Source: Phoronis australis (Eukaryota; Phoronida; Phoronidae). Taken from it: DNA of 62,000 nucleotides. Positions 1-11,420 of the stretch are shown here, piece after piece. The first letter of the stretch is position 1, and every line of letters starts with the position of its first letter. The notes under the pieces are model-generated. The model worked only from the letters and a program-made list of their open reading frames with translations. It had not been told where the DNA came from and did not search any database. A program made the translations under genes and the position numbers. The DNA is taken from NCBI GenBank assembly GCA_002633005.1, contig NMRA01000003.1:2282075-2344074 (forward strand). The letters run 5' to 3'.

Positions 1-3000
1 GCAGATAGTTACAGGTTTTGAGAAGCATTATATAATAACATACATTAGGATATTATTTATGCACGCTACAATGCAAATACAATTTTAAACTGGAAATTCT
101 AATACTTACATACACTCAACAAGTTGTGTAATTTGTAATAAATACAAAAACAATTAATGAGAAGGTTAAAACATCATTTTACCGTCCATGGTGGCACTCT
201 GAATGCCTTGGAATGACGGGCCATACTCGTATCCCTTCAGGCGAATATCTTTGTAAATATCATCAGCTTTCAGTTCATAAGCACTTTCCATCCCAGCATT
301 TACACATCGTTTGTTTGTTTGGTCATCTGGCTCGACCATCATCACTTGACCATTGACCACAACCGAACCACTTTCACAAATGACAAAGTCACCATTTCCT
401 GGCATGATATTCACCTCGAATTTTACACTACCTATCAAAAAAAAAACGAAGCAACATAGAATGTTCTGCATTTCTTTCCAGATAAAATCTTAAACAGTCC
501 TGATACAACTTTTAAAAATTTTCTGTAACTACATCATTATGTGAACACTGAAATCAGTCAATTTTTATTTGGTATTTATTTTAAATCTTACCATTGGCTT
601 GCAAAAGGGTAGCACGGTGGATTTCCACATTCTTGAAACTGACAGGCATCTCTTCATAGTTATGGAAACCTTTTAGCTTCGCCAGAGTTTTCCATGCAAG
701 AACTAGGTAACCTGGAAAATTGATGAATATTTTGACTATAATAGCTGACAGCACTGAGCAAGACAGGTTATTACAGAACAGAGCATGTCTCCTCCACCCG
801 CCGTCTCATACTCTCAAATCAGATATGTCACCCAGTGCCCCCAGAAGAGAAACAGGGGCATACTTTTTCTACCACAGAGCACATCTTATCGAATAACTTG
901 TTATAAGTCTTCATGGCTCACTTAGCTGTGATTCATTCAAAAGACAAATGCACCAACTGCATGGTGTATAAAGTCTTGTACATTAACTTGATTATTGCTC
1001 TTGACCCTGTCATACCAAACTTGCTTTTAAAATGTCTGAGTCTTTCTTTAATATTTTGATGAAATGAGATGGGACAATGCCAAGAACTGGCAACACTGGC
1101 CAAAAACATATCTCGAACTTAACTCTGTCAGATTGTACAACACTTATAACCCTCCCCCGGCTTTGTTCCAATATTGTACTGAGAAGTATACATAACTTGA
1201 TGTGACAGAGTCACTCTGTTAGAGTCATAAATGTGTTAAATGTTTGAAGATTCATGAAATGAGCATAGCCATGTGATAGAAGCACAAATGTTTACTAACT
1301 ACAACCAATTTAAACAAATTTCCAGTTATTCACATTCTACAGTCAAAACCAGTAAGTATACACCAGAACTACAAAACCACATATTATTCTGTGCTCGAAT
1401 GCATTGAAGTTCCAATAGGGAATAAACTAATGTTATTGGACTGTTTCGTGCAACTGGTGTCTTTAGGAGCATTTTAACTAGCAAAACTTGACTACAGGTC
1501 TAACTATAATGTTTTCAAGTTAACAAAAAAGTGTCAAACTTTCTAAAGCTAAGTGTCTCACAATTGTACCTGTTGCTGGAAAAAGGACACGTCCATCAAT
1601 CTTGTGACCTAAAAGATAGTCTTCTTCAGACACGTCAATGTCATAGACACTGCCAGCTCCCTGGTTGCCCTCAAAGTCCTTGTAGGCAGGAACATCCCAG
1701 GTAAGACTATGGTCAAGATGGATCCAAGGAGACAACATGGGAGTCCCCAAAGGCACTGGGTAGTCTACGGCTGCATACAGTTTGAGGGGATCAATGGCTA
1801 ACCCAGCTTGAAAACATCTGAAAACAAAAGGCATTCGACAGTTATACATTTTAGTAAACAAATAACCACGCCAAGACCAATATACTTAATTAAAACATAG
1901 TAGCCAATGGTATTGGAATCACTAGAACTAAAAATTAATGTAAATAGGAAGTTATAAATGAGTGTTAAGTACTGTTCCGAAGAAATTAAGTTTACGGTAA
2001 ACTGGTCCATCTCAGGTTCCTATGCACCAGTAGTATTTCATTTTACTAAAATACAACGTTTGACTCAAGAGTGAGCATAGTGTGGATTACGTGTTAACAA
2101 AGATGTCAATTATATCACTTAAGCAATGTTGCACACATAACACAACTGGAGAGCACAGGGGAACAGCAATTGGGGCCACAATATGTTTGGAATAATAAGG
2201 GAGGCAAATTTCAAGATTTTAGCAAACCTAAATAGTTGCGATGGTGTTCCAGGGCTTGGAATGAACAGTTGTGACGGTGTTCCAGGGCTTGGAATGAACA
2301 GTTGCGATGGTGTTCCAGGGCTTGGAATGAACAGTTGTGATGGTGTTCCAGGGCTTGGAATGAACAGTTGTGATGGTGTTCCAGGGCTTGGAATGAAGAA
2401 TGACAAAAAAGTGGAAATTTTTCCTGGTGACGTATTGTTCTGCAAATAAATAGGGTTGTGTGATAGAAATATTCTTTGTGTTGTAAAATTTAACTGAAAT
2501 AATGTTTTTGCATGAAAAGTTAAAATAGTGATAAAAAGAGACAAAACAGAGGAAAGTCGAAATCAAATAAGAGGAAATATAAACCAAAAAGGAGGAAATC
2601 CTCATAAAAGATGACGATTCCAAGCCCTGTGTTCTCATTACCAGTAACAAGATAAAGGGTATCGTGAATATTATGCATGTAGAAAAATGACACAATAATG
2701 ACAGATGAATGGAAGGTTCTCCATCAAATTATTACACCATGGCAGAGCTTCAACTTAAGCAGACTTTACCTTCCAATAGCAGACAGGAACACATGAGCAT
2801 TATCGGGTTGTCCACGTTTCATAAGACCAATAAACTCACAGCTGGAACTGAGAGACCTCTTTAAGACAGCTTGCAGTAACGCATGTGGCGCAATCTCGAT
2901 TGTGATGGCGTTTTCAGGCACATGACGCAGAGCTTCTTGGAAAAGCACTGGGCTAACAAGATTATTCACATAGTAATCAGCTGACGAGAAGCCAGCCAGT

Positions 3001-6000
3001 TCAGTGTTCCAGTTTTCTTCTAGAATGGAGGAGCTAACCCATCGAGAGCTTCGTGGCCGTCTTTCAGGAATTACCTTAAAAACAAATTCATACAGTCTTA
3101 ACTTCAATACACATTTTGCACAAAACAAATTTGAGGATAACAGCATGCACAGAGTTGTATATTCTTAGTTAGATCTCTCTCGTAAAAGTATTATTTTTCA
3201 CATTTTCAATGTATCTTGAGGACAGTTGTGACAAAATGTGCTTATAAATAACTGAAAGCAGGTCACATTTTCATATCCATAGTTAATTTTGGAAATAACT
3301 GCACAAATACAGGTACAAACTGAAAACTATCACATATTAATGGCAAGCATATACCTTTGATTAATTTCATCAAAAATGCTTGCATAAACTTTATATGGAT
3401 TATAATGGCAAGCATATACCTTTGATTAATTCCATCAAAAATGCTTGCATAAACTTTATATGGATTATAATGGCAAGCATATACCTTTGATTAATTCCAT
3501 CAAAAATGCTTGCATAAACTTTATATGGATTTTAAGTTTAAGCATCATCAGAATATTCATGCAATGCTTTGTCAAAACATCTATCAAATGCTTTCACTCA
3601 CTAGATCAAGTGCTCTCTTCAATTCAGGAGCGATGGCTGCCATGTAGTGAGAGTGGAAGGCATTTCCAGCACTGTCCACCTCTTTGGCAAATATACCTTG
3701 GGACTTTAGCTCAGCGACAAACTTAGACACCTGTTCTTTAGGACCAGAGATAGTGACAGTTTCCTTTGTATTATGACAGGCAGGTACAACTCCTTCAGGA
3801 CATCGACGCTTGGCTTCCTCCCAAGAAAGTCCTGCCAATGAACATGGCACTCACTATTACTAGCTACAACCGCAGCAAATACAAGAGTTATTCAATACTG
3901 AACTCATATGCAACTAACTCAGATTCCTAACAAAAAAGACAATGTTTGAAGCAATTTTCTGTAACCTTGCTACATCTGTATAGTGCCACCATAACTTATT
4001 AACTAAACCCACACTATCTGAACTGAAGGATACACAACATAGTTGATCACTTACAAACACAGCTCACAGGCCAGTGAGACAATAATAATCTTCTGCCAAT
4101 GGTCCCAAACAAAATACCACACCATAGAAGCATGGCCCACAAAATCACATCCACTAAAAACAAGCTGAGCATTTTGGGTAGGCAAGACAAGTTTGTGAGT
4201 CCGGACACGAGTTTACAGGCCTGTGAGCTATGTTTAGAAGTGAGTAACTGTGTTCATAAGTGCGGGTACCATGTAGTTTGGATAGCCTGATACTTACCTA
4301 CAGCAGCCATGGCACCAGGTGGCAGTGCTGCATCTTGAACACATTTTCCCCTCCAATAGGCTGCCAGAACAGTCTGCTCAGCAGTCAGTCCTCCATCTGC
4401 ATACCCACAGCCTAGTTCACCAACCGAGTGACCAACAATTCCATCAGGCTCTATATCAAGTTCTTTCAACAGGTCAACAAGGGCAACCTAAACATAAAAA
4501 TGTACACAAACAACTGAAAACAGTCAAACCTCAAAACAAGAGCAATGAAGAGCCTAGAAACGCGGCCACGACTCCACCGCAAACAGGGTGCTTCTAGGGT
4601 TGTTTTTTAGGATCATAAAAATGGCCATTAGATGGCACTAACAAACTTGAAATACAATAATTTATGTCTGAGTCCCCAATGCAGCATGGTCATCAGGGCA
4701 ATCCAGGCACTTTATTGCGAGTTAATTTTAATTCAACCAGAGAATGAGAATACAAAGTTGCTTTGAAGGAGCAAATGCAGCTGCAACGAAAATGTTTACT
4801 GACACCAGAACTTTGCAACAGTACTTTTAAAGCAAATATAAAACAATATCAATGACAGTTGCAAAGCAGTCATTTAAAAACTAAAATCATTTTTTACACA
4901 AACAGCATTACAATCTTAAACAAAATCGATTGATTTAACTTCATTTTTGCTATACCTGTATTGCAGCTATGCCAACAAAAGCATTGACAGTGTTATTGTA
5001 GTCTTCCTCAGTTCCGTCCATTAGAAACTCATACAGGGAGACTCCGAGTGGCTGTAAAACTTGGGCTGACCGTAGAATGGACTGTCTGAAGGTAGTCAAG
5101 TGCATCAGGTCACGACCCATACCATGCCACTGTGTACCCATGCCAGAGAATACAAACCACACAGGGCGTCCATTGCTGTGTGAGCACTTCTGTAAGGTGC
5201 CATTGATATTGAGCAGGGCTTGGAATGATCAATGACAAACAAGAGAAAAATTCTCCAGTTGATGCACCGTTCCACAAATAGGCATGTCGACACAAATAAC
5301 TGACATAAACGTTTTTGCCTGAATAAAGTCAAAAGAATGAAAAAAAGAGACGAAAAAAGAGGAAACTATAAATAAAATACGAGGAAAATTTCAAGTCCTG
5401 ATCGTGGACCACTCGTCAGTAAAATGTTACCAACTCAAGAGCAGAATTTAAGACATATATCTTTTGTATACCACCAAGTGCAAATTACAAAATAAAGCAG
5501 GGTATACAGATTACTTTTCAACCATAAAGTTAGAATAAGCACAATCTTGTTATGTAATGAAGTACACCCCAATACGTAATAATGAATATCAGTATTTCCA
5601 CTGGTGTTCAAATTACCGTCACTTCAATTATTTTATTTTCTGTGTTCAGAACAGTGAACCCTCGGTATGGATGAACAGTGGGAGAGCTGTTAGCGTTGTC
5701 CGTGAGCAGTGACTGCAGCTCCACATTGTGGCAGTGTTCCTGCATCTTGGACAGCAATGACTTGACACTATCATCTGTTCTGCCTGAATAAATACACAGC
5801 CTGGGCACACTGGCAGCAGGGTGCTGTTGTGAAGCCTTCTTGGGATTGGATCTTAAGATTGTATGCACATTTGTGCCTCCAAATCCAAAAGAGTTGATGC
5901 CCACAAGTCCGCCTGCCCATTTCCTGTTCTTGTCAACAACAGACAACCTTCCATCAGCCAACCCAGGAATATCTGGGTTCGGTTGTTTGTAATGCAAATT

Positions 6001-9000
6001 AGCCGGTATGGTTTGTGATTCCATGGCAACAATTACTTTGGCAACAGCAGCCAGACCTGTAAAAACGAAAGGCTTATCATTACCAATTTCACCAATGCTT
6101 GACAAGTTCCCAACATTTTTTAAAAGGTTCATTTCATGAATAGAAAAATAACAAATACAATCATCATCTGAAAATCTAATTAACATAATGTCTAGGCAAC
6201 TGTTATCCACATAGTGTGTCAGTCTCATTAAAACCATATGTGTGAAACACCAATGATTAATTGATCAACCAACAGCTTAACTGTCACCAAGCCAAGACAC
6301 AGAAAACTCACCTGAAGCGGGTTCAGGATGCCCCATGTTGGATTTGACTGACCCTATGTTAAGGGGCGTGTGTCTGTCTTTACAAAACACCTCTGTGATG
6401 GAGTTCAGCTCCTGTGGATCACCAGCCTTTGTGCCGGTGCCATGAGCTTCCACATATGCAACTTCCGCTGGATTAATACCAGACTCCGTGTAGACTCTTT
6501 GTAAGAGTTGTTTCTGGACTTCACCAGAAGGGAATGTGATTCCTGAATAACAAACAACTCATTCTACCTATTCAATGATTGTCTTATGCCATACAAAACA
6601 CATTTTACCAATTCATTGATTGTCTTGTGTCATACAAAACACATTCTATCTATTCAATGATTGCGCCATACAAAGATAAAATGCATACAATTTTTGAATA
6701 GCAAAGAGCTGTCACAAAAAAATCACTGAGTTTTAATCAAGAAATGCAATTTCTGTGTAACAAAAGGCTTACGTTATGCATTTCAATATATTTACAATTC
6801 TGGAATACTCCTTAGTGTACTCTAATCACCTAAATGGACTATATATATAGTGATTCAAGAAAGCACATCATGTATAATCACATACCCTGTTCTTTGTTGC
6901 CATCACAATTATTTCGAGAGTGCACTAGGGTAGCGTAGATCCTTTTAGAACAAAACATCTTCTGGAGGTAAACAGCAACAATTCCTTCACTGCGACAGTA
7001 GCCGTTACCTGAGAATCAAAAAACAATGCAGAAGACGTCGGTGAAAAAGTACAACTTTCTATATTAAAAATAAAACACAAACAAAAACACTAAAACTGAA
7101 ATAGAACCAGTTATAAATGATTGTTCTTGCTGCAGTGTGAATATGAAACAAATTTTTATATGGACAAGGATTGATGACCCACCTGAATTATCAAAAGATT
7201 TGCAAGCGCCATCTGGTGATAACATCCCCAACTTCATAAACATGGCTGCCACTGCAGGTTTCAAGCAAAGGCTGGAGCCTCCCACAACAGCAGCGTCACA
7301 TTGGCCACTGTTCATAGCTTCCAAGGCATGATCCATGGCTAGGAGACTTGATGAACATGCAGTATCCACAGTAAAACTCGGACCTGGACAGTGAAAACAG
7401 CAACAGCATTTATAGCAAGTTGTAATAAGCAAAAGACATTCTTTGAGTGAGACAAAAACTCACAATTGCTCATACTGTTTTTGGAATACAGAATGTCCCA
7501 ATTTAAAAATCTAAATTAGAATCTAGCCTCTCTAGTAATGAGCGTATTTGGTGAACGAAATATGTTATTAATCAGCAAATACATTTTCAACAAAAATTTG
7601 CCATTTTAATGCTCCAATATTGAAAAGATGAAATAAAGGTCTCATTGCACTTTCCTTTCCACTCCACAATAAACACTCACCCTTGAAGTCATAGAAGTAT
7701 GAAAGTCTGTTGGCAAACATGCCTCTCTGACAGCCAGTCATCATGTAACCTTTTACTTTCTCAGGGTCACTGCTCCAAGCATCAAACGACTCTGTGCCAC
7801 TTACTCCAATGAAGACCCCGGTGCGTGTTCCTCTGATATCTTGAGGACTAACACCTGAAGCAAGTCCACTATTTGCAAAGTGCATCACTGCAACACACAC
7901 TCGGTGCAACATACACTAGTCCTGTGACAACTGGTGGCTGTTATCCTCTAAAGAAACACTCCTCTAATTTCACAAACATCAAAATGCAGTTTAGCAGTAG
8001 TTAAAGTGCTTCTTTATGGTGCAGTCCTCACAACATTCATTCCACCACTTGTGAGTACCGTATCGTCATATCTATTACATTACTAGCTAAGAGCAGCCAA
8101 TGACATTCAGTGTTTTTTTCTGCAGGTTATTCCATTTTAACATATAACACATGCATTTTGGCACAACAGGGAATTACAAACAGGATGGGAACTGAGACTC
8201 AACAAGAACTCTGCACATTCATTTATGTATATTATATATGCAAAACTGAGCACTTAAGTGTGATAATGAACAGAAAGTACATTGGAAAGCATGCTTCAAA
8301 ATGATTTCATGTCAACTGAATCAATAACAACTGCAAAATGCTTCAAATGATCAATACATCATTCACACAATCATAATGTAACACTAAAACAACCGAAAGA
8401 GCTTGTAACTGCAATTATTCTTCTACAAAACATTGGTGTTATCAACATCTGACCTACCTGCATCTAATATAGCCTCATACGAAACTTCCAGAAGAAGCCT
8501 CAGTTGAGGGTCCATACAATTTGCCTGTTTTGGACTCACACCGAAGAGAGAAGCATCAAAATGAACAATGTCTTTCAGTTTTCCACTGCGCCTGGGTAAA
8601 CCAAGGTAACCTGCAATAAATGGGATGGAAAACATCGACGAAGAAGCAAAACCATTTGAATTATCCCTGATGGCTTTTATGCCACAATAGACACAAATTT
8701 GTGACTAACACAGGGCAGAACACTTTCAGGATATGGAAAAGGAGGCTCCACAGTGGTAAACCTTTGCTCTTAAGGGCAGGTTAATAAACATGTTCGTATT
8801 TTTTATTCCTGCCCACACCTGAAAAGTGTGCCACATTGATTCTATATTTTTTTTAATTTAAAAAATTTCAGTTTGCAAGTGTTAGTAAACAGCGTTTGTA
8901 GAATGTGCAAGTATTAGAATAGAGTACTGAAGTTCATATATCACCAGATGGTGCTGGCTGCAGCAGAGTGGGCAACCTCTAGGTACATACAGGAGTTGTG

Positions 9001-9548
9001 AGTCATATTGTATGCACTGACACATCCCTCTGATTGATTGACAAACATCACCAAAGAATATGTATGACACATAATTACTTCAAATGACGTGTTTGCTAGT
9101 GCAACGAAGCTAACTTCTAAGGAATGACATGATATTAGACCTATCAAAACACCGAACACATGCAATAAAAATAAAAAGTGACCCCAAATGCCAAATTCTA
9201 GACGAGCCTCGATAACATATTATTTTATTTTTTAACCTCAGGCCAGTCTTATACACTTTAAGAAAATTAAAATTTATAATAATTAAAATTTTTTATTTCA
9301 AGTCAAAGAAGAAACAAAAGTACCTGGCTGCCACCTTCTGTCATCTTCAGTGACCATGTCAACGCCGTTCATTAGATTTTCCTTGAACTCTGCAATATTG
9401 TTGGACTCGGGCAGACGACATGATATTCCGCTGATCACAACATCATTCCCATTCAAATCACTGGGGTCATAGTTTTCAGCACTGTCCAACGAGGACATTG
9501 GCTCTTCAACCATATGGGCTGGCATTTTACAGCTTCAGGTTACACTAC
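1..9548 (-). CDS. FASN: Fatty acid synthase (animal type I), 5' part of gene, 14 exons
   Basis: Cytosolic multidomain enzyme that builds palmitate from acetyl-CoA, malonyl-CoA and NADPH. Coding exons on the minus strand: 9525-9324, 8610-8458, 7854-7681, 7383-7183, 7008-6886, 6542-6312, 6056-5617, 5189-4956, 4487-4298, 3831-3602, 3074-2770, 1817-1570, 711-592, 431-183. Every junction is GT-AG and all phases join, giving 1033 codons plus one base. Ketosynthase (about residues 28-430) carries DTACSSSL with Cys186, EAHGTGT with His318 and NMGHPEP with His356. Acyltransferase (about 510-830) carries GHSVGE with Ser607 and FHSH with His709. The dehydratase begins with [10 protein letters not shown], His899. 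These sit 21-26 residues later than in human FASN because of an N-terminal extension. An in-frame TGA lies just upstream of the ATG at 9525. Remaining DH, ER, KR, ACP and TE regions lie left of the window. A FAS-like animal polyketide synthase is the alternative, but MAT and linker residues follow vertebrate FASN closely. Confidence 0.97.
183..431 (-). CDS. FASN: FASN exon 14 (dehydratase), last exon in window
   Basis: Residues 951-1033. Contains [13 protein letters not shown] (human LRGYDYGPHFQGI). The donor GTAAAATG at 182-181 points to a next exon outside the window. Confidence 0.94.
592..711 (-). CDS. FASN: FASN exon 13 (dehydratase)
   Basis: Residues 911-950, 120 bp, phase 1 at both ends. 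[14 protein letters not shown] continues the DH fold after FPATG. Confidence 0.94.
1570..1817 (-). CDS. FASN: FASN exon 12 (start of dehydratase)
   Basis: Residues 828-910. [20 protein letters not shown] precedes the DH hot-dog motif [13 protein letters not shown], whose His899 is the catalytic base. Confidence 0.96.
2232..2396. repeat. 33-bp tandem repeat, 5 copies, in FASN intron 11
   Basis: Five head-to-tail copies of a 33-bp unit, about 18 bp of local sequence plus the element end CAGGGCTTGGAATGA. Because 33 is a multiple of three, it reads open in several frames with an 11-residue period, but it is intronic and not a gene. Confidence 0.95.
2382..2629. mobile_element. MITE-like element with CAGGGCTTGGAATGA ends, copy 1
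   Basis: Starts with CAGGGCTTGGAATGA and ends with the inverse ATTCCAAGCCCTG. The interior (GACAAAAAAGTGGAAATTTT, and later AAAAAGAGACAAAACAGAGG) matches the copy at 5214-5400. The CAGGG start resembles hAT ends, but no clean target duplication was seen. Confidence 0.75.
2770..3074 (-). CDS. FASN: FASN exon 11 (end of MAT)
   Basis: Residues 727-827. [13 protein letters not shown] and [16 protein letters not shown] are near-identical to vertebrate FASN, the strongest argument against a diverged FAS-like polyketide synthase. Confidence 0.96.
3341..3535. repeat. 65-bp tandem repeat, 3 copies, in FASN intron 10
   Basis: TGGCAAGCATATACC recurs at 3341, 3406 and 3471. Each unit also contains the inverse AATGCTTGCATA, so each copy can fold. 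Confidence 0.95.
3602..3831 (-). CDS. FASN: FASN exon 10 (MAT catalytic histidine)
   Basis: Residues 650-726. [16 protein letters not shown] and [10 protein letters not shown] are typical; His709 pairs with Ser607. Phase 0 end with donor GTGAGT. Confidence 0.96.
4298..4487 (-). CDS. FASN: FASN exon 9 (MAT active-site serine)
   Basis: Residues 587-649. [17 protein letters not shown] contains the acyl-accepting Ser607 (human GHSLGE). YWRGK supplies the arginine that binds the malonyl carboxylate. Confidence 0.97.
4540..4665. repeat. Dispersed repeat family A, fragment
   Basis: Contains CATAAAAATGGCCATTAGATGGC, cut here to the shared core: the stretch resembles 27800-27900, where a CGCAAAC box is likewise followed by TTAGGGTT and CATAAAAATGGC. 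Confidence 0.55.
4956..5189 (-). CDS. FASN: FASN exon 8 (start of MAT)
   Basis: Residues 509-586. [17 protein letters not shown] opens the malonyl/acetyltransferase. The acceptor CTTACAG at 5190 was chosen because the previous exon ends in phase 0. A small repeat element begins only 25 bp upstream of this exon, at 5214. Confidence 0.94.
5214..5400. mobile_element. MITE-like element, copy 2, next to FASN exon 8
   Basis: Begins CAGGGCTTGGAATGATC and ends TTTCAAGTCCTG, a decayed inverse of the start. The interior matches copy 1. Read on the gene strand it ends 24 bp before exon 8, so it supplies or displaces the branch-point region of intron 7. Confidence 0.7.
5617..6056 (-). CDS. FASN: FASN exon 7 (end of KS, linker)
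   Basis: Residues 362-508, the longest exon in the window (440 bp). Has [12 protein letters not shown] closing the KS fold, then the KS-MAT linker. The exon ends in phase 0. Confidence 0.96.
6312..6542 (-). CDS. FASN: FASN exon 6 (KS catalytic histidines)
   Basis: Residues 285-361. Carries both KS histidines: [12 protein letters not shown] (His318) and [11 protein letters not shown] (His356), completing the Cys-His-His triad. The donor is GTGAGT. Confidence 0.97.
6886..7008 (-). CDS. FASN: FASN exon 5 (KS domain)
   Basis: Residues 244-284. Begins [16 protein letters not shown] and ends DGNKEQG, matching the KS segment after the active site. Phase 1 at both ends. Confidence 0.96.
7183..7383 (-). 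CDS. FASN: FASN exon 4 (KS active-site cysteine)
   Basis: Residues 177-243. Contains the nucleophile motif DTACSSSL (Cys186) that takes the growing acyl chain, and [14 protein letters not shown]. The donor is GTGGGT. Confidence 0.97.
7681..7854 (-). CDS. FASN: FASN exon 3 (KS domain)
   Basis: Residues 119-176. The start was set at the CTTGCTTCAG acceptor at 7855, not the GTGTTGCAG further upstream, because this joins ILDAG to [12 protein letters not shown] exactly as in other FAS proteins. It ends SYFYDFKG with donor GTGAGT. Confidence 0.94.
8458..8610 (-). CDS. FASN: FASN exon 2 (KS domain)
   Basis: Residues 68-118, phase 1 at both ends. Carries LPRRSGKL and [16 protein letters not shown], both diagnostic of animal FAS ketosynthase. 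The donor is GTAGGT. Confidence 0.96.
9324..9548 (-). CDS. FASN: FASN exon 1 of the CDS (start codon, KS N-terminus)
   Basis: ATG is at 9525; 9548-9526 is 5' UTR following a TTTCAG acceptor, so a noncoding exon lies upstream. It encodes residues 1-67. The first 28 residues are an acidic leader absent from human FASN; the KS fold begins with [13 protein letters not shown] and runs to DRRWQPG. The donor is the weak GTACTT, phase 1. Confidence 0.94.
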
Positions 9549-10732
9549 CTGAAACAATGAGATACAGTGTTTTTATTTCTATGGCAGCCATCATCCAACA
9601 AACAGCCGGATTAGGACATTTGATACCTCAACAGAATTAGTCTGGCAAGCAGGCACAGCATGCACACCTACTGCACACAGATTGCTTTCTTTTTTTACAG
9701 ATGAAAACAAAATAAGAAAACCACTGCAAAAATTTCAGCAAACCCTGCAACTAAGGACACAGAGTAGAAACATAAATAACCCCAAGAGATGACTGACCAC
9801 CACAAGCGGTCATTCCGACTCCGCCAGTCTAAAGCAAATATTCTGTAGTGTTGGGACACCGTGGAAAAGTGAATTTCATTGACACTGACAGTAAAGGTTG
9901 TTATAAAATTTTACTTCGCAATTATTGGTTTGACCATCTTAAAACAACACTCAGCACACTGTCACTCTAACTTAGGCACAGTTTTCAGCATTGTTTTGCA
10001 TCTATGCTAATCACTGGGTCACACACCCAAGTCGGCATTTCATTCTTCCAGTACTAATAACATGACGCCAATTCTTCACTTATTTAGCACACCATATGGC
10101 CGACAGGTGAAATTATTTTTGTAAAATAAAAAAATGAAGATTGAGAAAATTTTAGCCTGGTTTGTACTGTGCAGATGTCATAAAACAACAATTGGTAAAG
10201 TTGTCATCATTTGCAGCAAAGTAACCATCTTTGAAAAATGGAAAAAATTCAATTTTGAGTGAAATAAGTGAAGACTTGTAACAATTACAGTAGGCCTAGA
10301 TACTATGGCTTAACTTTATCATCTATATAACCCAGGGCCTATGCTACACTACATTTTAGACAGGGGGTGCAACTGGGAAACTAGGATAAATACCATTCAG
10401 ACAGTGGACTCGAAAAAAGGAGAACCATTTCTGAGAACTATCCATCAAAATCCCTTTCCCGTTTTTTTTCCATTTAGCACGCCCTTGTCGGCTTTTGAAT
10501 GTCTAGTGAATTAGTTTACGTGAATGCACGACTGCTACCTCGAAACCTTCTTCCCTGTGAAGTGAAACAGTAGTAGGGGAACTGTTGTCAGCGCCACGTC
10601 CCTATCGTATGGCCCTACCGCGCGTGAGTGGGAGAACCCCCGGCTCTACAAATAGCTACAAGTACAGCCAGATCTACCGGCGGATCCAAAGTAATAAAAC
10701 TAAAAGACTGCACTGCATCACTTTCCACTGAC
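9549..10732 (-). other. FASN: Likely first (5' UTR) intron of FASN
   Basis: The coding exon follows an acceptor at 9549, so transcription starts further right. A good donor, AAG|GTCAGTGG, sits at 10733/10732 on the minus strand. 10060-10290 matches 57245-57480 (repeat family A: ATTTAGCACA-CATATGG-C box, then TGGTTTGT and GCAGATGTCATA). No other genes seen. Confidence 0.4.
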
Positions 10733-10889
10733 CTTGAATGCCTAAATCGGTTTCCCTAAAACAAACGACCACTAGCTCTAAACCTTCCTTGTAAAATGAA
10801 ATAGGAGGAGGCACGTAAATCATATTTAGCATAATTTTTTTTTAACACGAACACAACACGCTCGAATCGGAAAGCACTATGTTGTTGTT

Positions 10890-11040
10890 CTGATAAGCCC
10901 ACGTGAAATCAGCCAATCACATGATAGACATGCGATGATGTCACACAAATAAATCCATGAAGTATCGTTTGCAGGTGATCGAAAAAAGTCGCATGATGTG
11001 TGTGAGATCTGCTGATTTGTGAGTGGAGACATTTCATTGG
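10890..11040 (-). promoter_or_regulatory. FASN: Candidate FASN promoter: E-box, CCAAT boxes, ATF-like site
   Basis: CACGTG at 10900-10905, CCAAT at 10913-10917, TGATGTCA at 10936-10943 (one mismatch to the CRE) and an inverted CCAAT at 11036-11040 cluster within 150 bp, about 1.4 kb before the start codon. Mammalian FASN is controlled by USF/SREBP E-boxes and NF-Y CCAAT boxes, so the combination fits. The start site is not visible. Confidence 0.4.
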
Positions 11041-11314
11041 CTAGTTTCAAAGCATTCATTGTGCGTCACAAGAAGCTTTACCACAAAACTTTCATAACAA
11101 TGCTGCCATTTTCGTTGCCATGTTTTCTCCTGATCGAGGCCGAAGATGACACAGAGTTGATCAGGGTTCAGACAACATCTACTGGGTCAGCAGTCTGGGT
11201 CGAAGCAAGATAAGATAAGACACTTTTGACAGTTTACAATAATAAAGCAACATTAACACACATGCTATTAACCGACATAAATAAAATTCACTATGACATA
11301 ACGGAACACTTAAA

Positions 11315-11420
11315 TGCTAGTCTGGGGTCAGTTAGTCTGGGTCAGGGGTCTGGGTCAGATAGTCTGGGTCAGGGGTGTGGGGGGTCTGGGTCAGATAGTC
11401 TAGAGGGGGTCAGTGGTTGT
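11315..11420 (+). repeat. GTCTGGGTCAG-type short tandem repeat, G-quadruplex candidate
   Basis: Irregular copies of GTCTGGGTCAG. At 11366-11390, four G runs are separated by 3-base loops (GGG TCA GGGG TGT GGGGGG TCT GGG), a strong quadruplex pattern. GGGTCA also fits the nuclear-receptor half-site RGKTCA. Confidence 0.7.

Noticed and set aside
2183-2449. Open frames on both strands with an 11-residue repeat ([11 protein letters not shown] / [11 protein letters not shown])
   Set aside because: A 33-bp tandem repeat inside a FASN intron is open in several frames; no coding signal beyond that.
7854-7912. Extending FASN exon 3 upstream to the GTGTTGCAG acceptor
   Set aside because: It would insert about a dozen residues not found in any FAS and break the phase from exon 2.
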